From contig DIKN01000068.1 in NCBI GenBank assembly GCA_002424575.1, positions 2,142-16,318 of the forward strand: a stretch of 14,177 bases of DNA, written 5' to 3'. Position numbers and translations under genes: made by a program. Position 1 is the stretch's first letter, and each line of letters starts with the position of its first letter. This document shows positions 1-6,046 of the stretch, piece by piece. A model generated the notes under the pieces. It saw only the letters and a list, made by a program, of their open reading frames with translations. It did no database searches and was not told the DNA's origin. This DNA is from Acholeplasmataceae bacterium UBA5617. Its GTDB lineage: Bacteria > Bacillota_I > Bacilli_A > Acholeplasmatales > Acholeplasmataceae.

Positions 1-515
1 GAGTCAATTTCATCTAAAATCGCAAATTTAGGTCTTAAAACTTTTAGCTGTAAGATCTCGTTACGCTTTCTTTCTCCACCAGAAAATCCTTCATTGAGAT
101 AGCGATGGGCTAAATCGGGGCGCATCTTTAATTCTTCAACCGTCTTTTCATATTTTAGAGCAAACTGGAATAAACCGACATCTTTTCCTGAAGTCGCTTT
201 AAGTGCCTGACGCATGAAGTCTGAGTTGGTCACACCTGGAACTTCTGCTGGATATTGCATGGCAAGAAACAACCCTGCACGAGCTCTTTCATCAACTTCC
301 ATATCCAATAGGTTTTGTCCATCGAGATATGCTTCACCTTCTGTGACTTGATATTTTGGATGACCCATCAGTGCACTGGCAAGTGTTGACTTACCTGTGC
401 CGTTTGGGCCCATGATTGCATGAACTTCACCGGAGTTAACCACAAGATTAACACCTTTTAAGATTTCTTTACCTTCAATACCGACGTGAAGGTTATTTAT
501 TTCTAATTTTGCCAT
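1..515 (-). CDS. sufC: SufC, Fe-S cluster assembly ATPase (3' end beyond window)
   Basis: This is the ABC-type ATPase of the SUF iron-sulfur cluster assembly complex, which works in the cytosol with SufB and SufD. I translated it from the minus strand: it starts at ATG 515-513 and stays open to the window edge, giving 171 residues of a family usually near 250. Visible motifs are Walker A GPNGTGKST (residues 36-44), the Q-loop MQYP (86-89), the signature FSGGERKRNEILQ (144-156), in the extended form typical of SufC rather than of transport ATPases, and Walker B FAILDEID (164-171), where the window cuts it. The start is fixed by a strong AAGGAGG ribosome binding site 5 nt upstream. The missing part would hold the D-loop and the H-loop. 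In Gram-positive bacteria sufC usually opens a sufCDSUB operon, and the promoter at 543-548 fits a first gene here. Identity is close to certain. Confidence 0.96.
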   Translation of the reverse strand, partial: MAKLEINNLHVGIEGKEILKGVNLVVNSGEVHAIMGPNGTGKSTLASALMGHPKYQVTEGEAYLDGQNLLDMEVDERARAGLFLAMQYPAEVPGVTNSDFMRQALKATSGKDVGLFQFALKYEKTVEELKMRPDLAHRYLNEGFSGGERKRNEILQLKVLRPKFAILDEID

Positions 516-542
516 AATTTCCTCCTTGAATAAGCCATAACT

Positions 543-553
543 ATTATATAACA
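543..553 (-). promoter_or_regulatory. Probable sufC promoter (-10)
   Basis: Read on the minus strand, a perfect TATAAT lies at 548-543, about 28 nt upstream of the sufC start codon. It is preceded by TGTTA, so a TG is close but not at the ideal extended -10 spacing. No convincing -35 hexamer is seen 16-18 nt further upstream (TAGCAT at 571-566). The position suits a short leader carrying the AAGGAGG site. Confidence 0.5.
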
Positions 554-601
554 AACCCCTCCTAAATGCTATTTATATGCTAATTTAGAAACCCTAAATG
601 G

Positions 602-617
602 AGGGAAACGTTTTCAA
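602..617. promoter_or_regulatory. LacI/CcpA-type operator-like palindrome (cre-like)
   Basis: On the minus strand, TTGAAAACGTTTCCC matches the catabolite-response consensus WTGNAANCGNWNNCW at all but the last base, with a perfect AAACGTTT centre. It lies between the divergent sufC and ncRNA promoters, about 24 bp upstream of the latter's -35. Two related sequences lie upstream of oppA. The match is by eye, and no regulator gene is in the window, so the assignment is tentative. Confidence 0.35.
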
Positions 618-639
618 TGTAAATTTATGTAAACTTTCA

Positions 640-667
640 TTGATTTTCATTTTTGCGGTGATATAAT
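640..667 (+). promoter_or_regulatory. Strong promoter for the structured RNA
   Basis: A -35 element TTGATT (640-645), a 16-bp spacer and a perfect TATAAT (662-667) are preceded by TG one base away (659-660), making an extended -10. This is the best sigma-A-type promoter in the window. Transcription would begin around 674, at the start of a hairpin-rich stretch that contains no ORF. Confidence 0.75.
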
Positions 668-673
668 GAAGGT

Positions 674-830
674 GTATTGAGCGAGACCTTTTCATTCAAT
701 GCTTAATACATCGTATTTTTCTCCCAAAAAATACAGCGCAAACCTCGCTTTGAACGATTCACGGACTGCCATCCACGAGAATCGTTCATCAATGGTTAAT
801 TCGTTTGAGCTTCACAAGAGGCTCTTTTTT
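674..830 (+). ncRNA. Structured non-coding RNA or attenuating leader, family not recognised
   Basis: This stretch of about 157 nt has its own extended -10 promoter and ends in an intrinsic terminator, and it has no credible ORF. Predicted helices by eye: stem 1 at 674-682 with 701-709 (one G-U pair, extendable to 671/712); stem 2 at 713-720 with 727-734, a perfect 8-bp stem with loop CUCCCA; a short stem 3, AGCG 735-738 with CGCU 746-749; and stem 4 at 751-760 with 779-788, a perfect 10-bp stem around an 18-nt loop. The terminator stem follows at 807-824. AGCGAG at 680-685 could instead pair with CUCGCU at 744-749, which excludes stems 1 and 3. I checked from memory against T-box, SAM, purine, TPP, FMN, c-di-GMP, M-box, preQ1, SRP, tmRNA and 6S RNA and recognised none. 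It could be a trans-acting sRNA, or a riboswitch or attenuator for the gene at 924. Confidence 0.65.
807..830 (+). terminator. Intrinsic terminator of the structured RNA
   Basis: The 7-bp stem GAGCTTC / GAGGCTC (807-813 with 818-824, one G-U pair) closes on an ACAA tetraloop and is followed directly by six T residues (825-830). It lies 93 nt before the start codon at 924, so it either ends an independent RNA or attenuates the downstream gene. Confidence 0.85.
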
Positions 831-874
831 ATACCCCAAAATACGTGATTTACTATACGAAATGAGGGGATTTG

Positions 875-883
875 TGGTATTCT
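875..883 (+). promoter_or_regulatory. Possible promoter for the membrane-protein gene at 924
   Basis: TGGTATTCT at 875-883 fits an extended -10 (TGn followed by a TATAAT-like TATTCT), about 40 nt before the ATG. No clear -35 is seen. If real, it lets the downstream gene be transcribed independently of the structured RNA. Confidence 0.4.
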
Positions 884-923
884 ATTTTTAGCAAATACAT
901 ATATACAAAAAGAGGTGCTTATC

Positions 924-1865
924 ATGATTCATGCTAACAACCGTAGCCGGATGGTGATGTTTGCGATCATCGCTGGTATCATCGTTGTTTTTGACCTATT
1001 TACCATCATTACTAATATCTACGTTGCGCCCATTCTTGAGGGATATGGTTTACCTGATATTTTAATTTACTTGAAAACTGCGATTTTCCTACTCCTTTTT
1101 ATCATGGTCATGATTTGGTTGAAACAAAAAGAACCTAAACTGACGAAAACAACATTTAAACTATTGATGGTTGTAGGAATCCTGATGATTGGCGCATATT
1201 TCCTTGCACTATACCTTTACAAGTATATGCTCATTCTTGATACCGCGGATATCATTAAACGTCGTATTTTACTCGGTAACCCCGATCTTTATCTCGATTT
1301 TTCTGGGTTAAATTATCGCACATTAATGAATGTGTTGACCATTTTTGGTGGATTTAACTCCGAATTGATTCTTTTTGCTGAAGCGATAGCTTTCTTAATG
1401 TGTGTCTATGCTGTCGATAAAATGGATGTGGTAGAAGAGAAAACTCATGTTTATGATTCATTTATGTTTGATGTTGTTCTCTTTCCTTTAGTATCCATCT
1501 GGGTGATTCTATCATTTCTATCCATCAATATTTTAAACTTTCGATTTGATATCTTAGGATCACTTGAAATTGGATTAGCCGTTGCTGGATTTGCTGCAAT
1601 CGGTTCTGCTGTCATTCCTTCGTTCAAAATCTATCGCAATCGCGATAATGAATGCACACGTTCCTTTTTTATCAGTACGTATCGATTGTTATTCATCATC
1701 GCTATCTTCTCCATCATCATTTATTTAGCGCTCACCATCCTCAACTTTACATTCATTTCAATGAACCGTGGCACCTATCGATTTGTTTCATCGCTATTTA
1801 CATTTATCTTATCCATCTTCATCTTATATAGGACATTTAGAATATTATCACTCGAAAATAAATGA
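924..1865 (+). CDS. Multi-pass membrane protein of unknown function
   Basis: I do not recognise this 313-residue protein. It is very hydrophobic, with about eight predicted membrane helices near residues 11-34, 48-66, 80-102, 135-163, 184-205, 213-232, 253-278 and 287-305, short polar loops and no signal-peptide cleavage site. I chose ATG 924 rather than the in-frame GTG at 915, because AGAGGTG (911-917) is an ideal Shine-Dalgarno sequence 6 nt before 924 and the GTG lies inside it. The stop is UGA. It stands alone on the plus strand, downstream of the structured RNA and convergent with the opp operon. The regular small loops suggest a transporter-like or sensor-like integral protein, but no motif supports a function. 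Confidence 0.85.
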   Translation: MIHANNRSRMVMFAIIAGIIVVFDLFTIITNIYVAPILEGYGLPDILIYLKTAIFLLLFIMVMIWLKQKEPKLTKTTFKLLMVVGILMIGAYFLALYLYKYMLILDTADIIKRRILLGNPDLYLDFSGLNYRTLMNVLTIFGGFNSELILFAEAIAFLMCVYAVDKMDVVEEKTHVYDSFMFDVVLFPLVSIWVILSFLSINILNFRFDILGSLEIGLAVAGFAAIGSAVIPSFKIYRNRDNECTRSFFISTYRLLFIIAIFSIIIYLALTILNFTFISMNRGTYRFVSSLFTFILSIFILYRTFRILSLENK

Positions 1866-1871
1866 AAAAAC

Positions 1872-1900
1872 CTGGTTCCAATGCGGAACCAGATTTTTTT
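1872..1900. terminator. Bidirectional intrinsic terminator between convergent genes
   Basis: The perfect 8-bp stem CTGGTTCC / GGAACCAG (1872-1879 with 1885-1892) closes on loop AATGC. It has a T-run on the plus strand (1894-1900) and an A-run on the other side (1865-1870), which reads as a T-run on the minus strand. It serves both the membrane-protein gene ending at 1865 and the opp operon, whose last stop codon (1901-1899) overlaps the flank by two bases. Confidence 0.93.
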
Positions 1901-2657
1901 ATAACATGGATTTAATTTGTTCGATGTGATGCGTATAATACAGACTTGGACTATACGTATCGGAATAAAGCATCAATGCGGTGTTGGAAGGTTTATGTAA
2001 GCCCACATTGATCGTTGAGATGACCGTACTTCTTGCTCTTAAAAAGAGGGAGACTTCACGTGTTTTTAGGAAAAAGATTTCTTTTATCTTATCTTTAGTC
2101 TCAACGCTTAAATCGTGAATCGGTTTTATTTGCGTAATCAAGATGCGTTCCATACGCTTCCGTTCTTTAAGGTACGTCTCTTGGATGCGATTGATCTCTT
2201 CATCGACTGCAGATAAGTAAAACTCATCGATGTGACCTTCAATCAATACTACAACTTCAAGCATGTATTTCGTCAACATACGCTTTATCGTATCTTTGGT
2301 GACACGATAGAACAAAGTATGACTTTGATCAACGGCATATCGTGTGTATCCTTGATCTTTGAGAACAGAAGGCATCTGATCAAGTTTGAGAGTATGCCGC
2401 ATGGGTAGTGCTGGTGACGCATGATGCCTAATCTTGATGAGATATGCTGTATTGGTTAAGCGTGTAAACCGTGTTTGAAACATGCCACCTGCAACAATCA
2501 TGCCAATCAACGATACAAAATAGATCACATACTGTAGATCGACATTAGGGATGAAAAGATTTGATAAAATCATCGCACCAATGCCTAACAGAATAATGAG
2601 GATAAAGAGGGCTAACGTAAAGAAAAACCGTTGGTTGATTTTTTTGACATCGTTCAT
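1899..2657 (-). CDS. Membrane-anchored protein of unknown function, last gene of the opp operon
   Basis: This 252-residue protein has two N-terminal membrane helices (about residues 11-35 and 42-60) and a cytoplasmic-looking domain of about 190 residues. That domain holds a conspicuous HH...P...RH stretch near residues 77-90 and a strongly charged helix (about 150-172, rich in Glu, Lys and Arg). I recognise no family. I chose ATG 2657 over the in-frame GTG at 2666 because the upstream gene stops at 2659-2657, giving a TGATG overlap typical of translational coupling, with AAGG about 11 nt upstream of the ATG. It closes the operon just before the terminator. Its position suggests a role at the membrane linked to peptide uptake, but that is context only. 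Confidence 0.82.
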   Translation of the reverse strand: MNDVKKINQRFFFTLALFILIILLGIGAMILSNLFIPNVDLQYVIYFVSLIGMIVAGGMFQTRFTRLTNTAYLIKIRHHASPALPMRHTLKLDQMPSVLKDQGYTRYAVDQSHTLFYRVTKDTIKRMLTKYMLEVVVLIEGHIDEFYLSAVDEEINRIQETYLKERKRMERILITQIKPIHDLSVETKDKIKEIFFLKTREVSLFLRARSTVISTINVGLHKPSNTALMLYSDTYSPSLYYTHHIEQIKSML

Positions 2658-3019
2658 CAATACCACAACCTTGCAAGGATAAAGGCTGCAATAATCAAAA
2701 TGAGGGATGCAACCATAAATTCAGTAAATATTGTTGACTGAATTTCTTTTGTCTTTTCGGTTTGGAAATCCTTAAATGTGGGATATTCCTGCTTAAAACT
2801 AGGTGAAATAATCACCCGAAACACATAGCGCATACTGTGAAAAACGCGATAAGCAGATGTGATTGCAATCACCGAAGGTAAAAACATGATGATGCCAACG
2901 ACAAAGAGTACATTTGAGGCATTTTCAATGCTAAACTGCATACGATACACCAAGAGGTGCAACAAAAATGCCATAAAAACCATACCCGTTAAGACGATGA
3001 CAAAACGAAGCCACTTCAT
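2657..3019 (-). CDS. Small three-helix membrane protein, DUF3899-like, coupled to oppF
   Basis: This 120-residue protein has hydrophobic helices at about residues 4-25, 35-56 and 98-117, with a soluble loop of about 40 residues before the last. The central stretch (NVLFVVGIIMF...HSMRYVFR, about 36-68) resembles from memory the DUF3899 family of small Firmicutes membrane proteins; a profile search would decide. Its ATG (3019-3017) overlaps the oppF stop as ATGA and there is only a weak Shine-Dalgarno sequence (about GAAG), so its translation probably depends on ribosomes finishing oppF. It overlaps the next gene by one base (TGATG). Function unknown. Confidence 0.82.
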   Translation of the reverse strand: MKWLRFVIVLTGMVFMAFLLHLLVYRMQFSIENASNVLFVVGIIMFLPSVIAITSAYRVFHSMRYVFRVIISPSFKQEYPTFKDFQTEKTKEIQSTIFTEFMVASLILIIAAFILARLWY

Positions 3020-4479
3020 TTGTTCTTCAACTTCGCTTGATAACTTTCGAACTCTTCGGTGTTACAGAGAACGAAGTGATTGGGTTCAACTTCACGCAGT
3101 GTGGGTTGTTCTTGTGAGTAATCATGATGTTTTGAAGGATTGTAGCGAACCGTTCTTCCACGACGCTTTTCATATTCAGGGTCAGGAAGTGGAATGGAAT
3201 CCATCAAAGACAAAGTATAAGGATGCATGGGATGACTGAAAATCTTTTCTTTTTCACCCATTTCAACAATATGACCATAATACATGACGGCTAAACGATC
3301 GCTAAAGTATTTAACAACCGAAAGGTCATGCGCAATGAACATGATGGTGATGCCTTTGGTTTCGCGCAAATCATTTAAAAGATTGATGACTTGAGCACGA
3401 ATCGAGACGTCGAGTGAAGAGATGGGTTCATCTGCGATGATGAAGGATGGTTCAACAACAAGTGCACGAGCGATACCGATACGTTGACGTTGTCCACCAC
3501 TGAATTCATGAGGATAACGGCTCGCATGTTCTGGAACAAGTCCTACAATACGCAGTGCTTCTTTGACGCGATCATCAATTTCTTTTTCGTTTTTTACACC
3601 GTTGATGCGTAAGCCTTCAGCAATGATTTCTTTGACGGTCATTCTGGGATTCAAGGAGGCAATGGGGTCTTGGAAAATCATTTGCATTCTTCTCATCAAC
3701 AAGCGATTTTTATGCTTAAGGGTATACGCTAATTTTTTGATATCTTGCTTTTGACGAACACCATTCAACTTTAATTCACGATTGACTTTGTTCAGTTCAT
3801 TGGAGATGTCAGCGTATTTAGCTTTTGCATAGCTGATTTCTTCACGGTTTTTCGTGCTGTTTGCACGATCAACATTAATTTTAGCATCAGCAAGTTTTTC
3901 TTGAAGTTCCTTTGAGCGTGCGACATTGGCTTGATTGTCTTGGAGATAGAAATCAATAATTTCCTTATATTCTGGATAATTTTTTAAGTTCTTTTTCGCT
4001 GCTCGACCTTCTTCATCAATATAGCGCTCAAATTTGCGATCGCGTTTCGCTAAACGGTAAGCATCAAGTGCTTCTTGACGTTCAACTTCAAAACCCTCTT
4101 CAAAGGCTTTGATGCGTGATGCGACATCTTCTTTTGGTAATTGTTTATCCTTTAGTTCAGCAATAAGGGCTTGTTTGCCTTCTTTAATTTTGGCTAAAAC
4201 ACCTTTGTAATGCTCTTTAGCCGCTTTGACATCACTGATAATACGCGTTCCATGAAAATGAACTTCGCCACCAGATGATTGATACAATTTGATGATGGTG
4301 CGACCCGTTGTAGTCTTTCCGCATCCGGATTCACCAACCAGTGAAAACACCTCACCTTTATAGATGCTAAAGGAGATATCATCGACAGCTTTATTAACCA
4401 ATTTGTTTTTCCCTGAACCAGACTTAAAGTACTGTTTTAGGCCAACAACCTTTAGTATTTCTTCTCTTTGTGCGTTCAC
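3016..4479 (-). CDS. oppF: OppF, oligopeptide ABC transporter ATPase with large helical insertion
   Basis: This is one of the two ATPases that energise peptide import at the inner face of the membrane, pairing with OppD. Motifs: Walker A GESGCGKTT (49-57), Q-loop MIFQDP (267-272) followed by SLNPR, signature FSGGQRQR (326-333), Walker B FIIADEP (346-352), D-loop SLDV (355-358) and switch His384. The C-terminal HPMHPYT and SIPLPDP elements fit OppF. It has 487 residues against roughly 310-350 for the family. The surplus is a charged, probably coiled-coil insertion at about residues 82-258, between Walker A and the Q-loop. The start is GTG, overlapping the oppD stop as GTGA, with AGGTGA 5 nt upstream. 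It carries no signs of decay, and the insertion contains no stop. The C-terminal tail resembles streptococcal AmiF. Confidence 0.95.
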   Translation of the reverse strand: MNAQREEILKVVGLKQYFKSGSGKNKLVNKAVDDISFSIYKGEVFSLVGESGCGKTTTGRTIIKLYQSSGGEVHFHGTRIISDVKAAKEHYKGVLAKIKEGKQALIAELKDKQLPKEDVASRIKAFEEGFEVERQEALDAYRLAKRDRKFERYIDEEGRAAKKNLKNYPEYKEIIDFYLQDNQANVARSKELQEKLADAKINVDRANSTKNREEISYAKAKYADISNELNKVNRELKLNGVRQKQDIKKLAYTLKHKNRLLMRRMQMIFQDPIASLNPRMTVKEIIAEGLRINGVKNEKEIDDRVKEALRIVGLVPEHASRYPHEFSGGQRQRIGIARALVVEPSFIIADEPISSLDVSIRAQVINLLNDLRETKGITIMFIAHDLSVVKYFSDRLAVMYYGHIVEMGEKEKIFSHPMHPYTLSLMDSIPLPDPEYEKRRGRTVRYNPSKHHDYSQEQPTLREVEPNHFVLCNTEEFESYQAKLKNK

Positions 4480-6044
4480 TTGTTATCACCTACATTTTTA
4501 GCTTTTTGTGGACCCACATTTTTGAGACGACTTTCAATCTGTCCCATTCCAACTTCTGCTTTATAACGTTTAACACGTTCTTGCAAAATGGGTGGCATCT
4601 CGATTTTTGGTGCATCTGGATGGAGCAACCATGTGGCTGCATAATGTGTTTCCGAAACTTTAAAGAACGGTGGTTGTTCTTCAAAATCAATCTTTAAGGC
4701 ATACTGGTTACGATCCGCAAACGCATCTCCCTTAGGTGGGAAAAGCATATCTGGTGGTGTACCAGGAATTGATAAGAGTTTGTCTTTGGTATCCAAATCA
4801 GGCACACTTGAAAGAAGCGCCCATGTATATGGATGTTTGGGTTCATAGAAAATATCATGAAGACTGCCATATTCAACAATCTTACCTGCATACATGACGG
4901 CAACTCTATCAGCCATATTCGCAACTACACCAAGGTCATGGGTAATGAAGATGACCGAAAGATCACGTTGCTTTTTGATGTCTTTAATCAAGTTTAAGAT
5001 TTGTCCTTGAATCGTGACGTCAAGTGCTGTTGTCGGTTCATCACAAATTAAGAGTTCAGGGTTTGCTGTCAATGCAATGGCGATGACGATACGTTGTCTC
5101 ATTCCACCTGAAAACTGGAAGGGATATTGATTGAAACGCTTTTCGGGTTCAGGAATACCGACTTCACGCATGATATCAATCGCTTTTTCAAATGCTTCCT
5201 TCTTAGTGACTTTGAAACGACGTCTAAATGCTTCAGAGTTATTGGCTAAACGTTCTTTGACTTCCTCGTATTCACCTTTAGCTTGGAGATAAGCTGCATC
5301 ATTTTTATCGATGCGTCCTATCGCTAATTTTTTCTCTGCGAGCTCTTTTTGAATCTGATCAAATGCAACCTTTTTTTCTGCAAGAATGACTTCTTTTTCT
5401 TGCTTAATTTGTTCTTTGGCTTGAGCCTTCTTTTCAAGATACTTTTTCTTAAGGTCAGGCAGATATCCCTTTAGTTCAGCAATCAATGCTTTATTTTTTG
5501 CTTTAACTGCTGAAATCTTTTCACGTTTTTCTTGGCGTGATAGGTTTACCTCTGCATTGATTTCAAACACCTTATGCTTGGTATCTTCTTTAGCTAAGCG
5601 GATACGTGTTTCCATGTTCAAATAATCATGAAATTCGATGTGATATAAATCATGGAAACGACTCTTGATACGGTCTCCGTTGACGAGCATCGCTTCAGTG
5701 ATTTGTTTACCAATTTTCATGATAGGATTTAAAGATGAAAGGGGATCTTGGAAAATCATACCGATTTTGTTTCCGCGAATCAAATGGAAATTTTCTTCAG
5801 ATAACTTTGTTAAATCCTGATTACGATAGAGAATCTCGCCATCATCTGTGATAGCATTTCTTGCGAGAATACCCATGATGGCACGCGTGGTGACTGATTT
5901 ACCCGAGCCTGATTCACCGACGATCGCTAAGGTTTCGCCTTTATATAAATCAAAGGAGACATCACGCACTGCACGAACAAGTCCGTTAGGTGTACGGAAT
6001 GAAATGGTTAAGTTTTTAACTTCTAGTACTTTTTCTTTTTTCAT
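4476..6044 (-). CDS. oppD: OppD, oligopeptide ABC transporter ATPase with large helical insertion
   Basis: This is the second ATPase of the importer. Motifs: Walker A GESGSGKS (43-50), Q-loop MIFQDP (96-101) with SLNP, signature FSGGMRQR (311-318), Walker B LLICDEPT (331-338), D-loop ALDV (340-343), switch His369, and the Opp-type PKHPYT and IPGTPPDMLFPPKGD tail. It has 522 residues against roughly 330-360. A Lys/Glu/Ala-rich coiled-coil-like insertion spans about 125-280, between the Q-loop and the signature, a different site from that in OppF. In the tail, the positions that carry four cysteines in many OppD proteins are Asp440, Asn446, Asp453 and Thr471, so no Fe-S cluster is expected there; AmiE-type proteins are alike as far as I recall. 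The ATG at 6044 lies 2 nt after the oppC stop, with GAGAGG inside the end of oppC. Confidence 0.96.
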   Translation of the reverse strand: MKKEKVLEVKNLTISFRTPNGLVRAVRDVSFDLYKGETLAIVGESGSGKSVTTRAIMGILARNAITDDGEILYRNQDLTKLSEENFHLIRGNKIGMIFQDPLSSLNPIMKIGKQITEAMLVNGDRIKSRFHDLYHIEFHDYLNMETRIRLAKEDTKHKVFEINAEVNLSRQEKREKISAVKAKNKALIAELKGYLPDLKKKYLEKKAQAKEQIKQEKEVILAEKKVAFDQIQKELAEKKLAIGRIDKNDAAYLQAKGEYEEVKERLANNSEAFRRRFKVTKKEAFEKAIDIMREVGIPEPEKRFNQYPFQFSGGMRQRIVIAIALTANPELLICDEPTTALDVTIQGQILNLIKDIKKQRDLSVIFITHDLGVVANMADRVAVMYAGKIVEYGSLHDIFYEPKHPYTWALLSSVPDLDTKDKLLSIPGTPPDMLFPPKGDAFADRNQYALKIDFEEQPPFFKVSETHYAATWLLHPDAPKIEMPPILQERVKRYKAEVGMGQIESRLKNVGPQKAKNVGDNK

Positions 6045-6046
6045 GT

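Noticed and set aside
674..830. 6S, SRP or c-di-GMP riboswitch identity for the structured RNA
   Set aside because: No long 5'-3' closing helix with central bubble (6S), no GGAAGG...AGCAG-type apical loop (SRP); AGCGCAAACC only partly resembles the c-di-GMP element and its partner GGACGCAAAGCC is missing.
915..917. GTG start for the membrane protein at 924
   Set aside because: The GTG is part of the AGAGGTG ribosome binding site that serves the ATG at 924.
2859..3239. 126-residue plus-strand ORF
   Set aside because: It lies antisense to the 120-residue membrane-protein gene and the end of oppF, both of which have clear protein signatures or coupling; no start signal.
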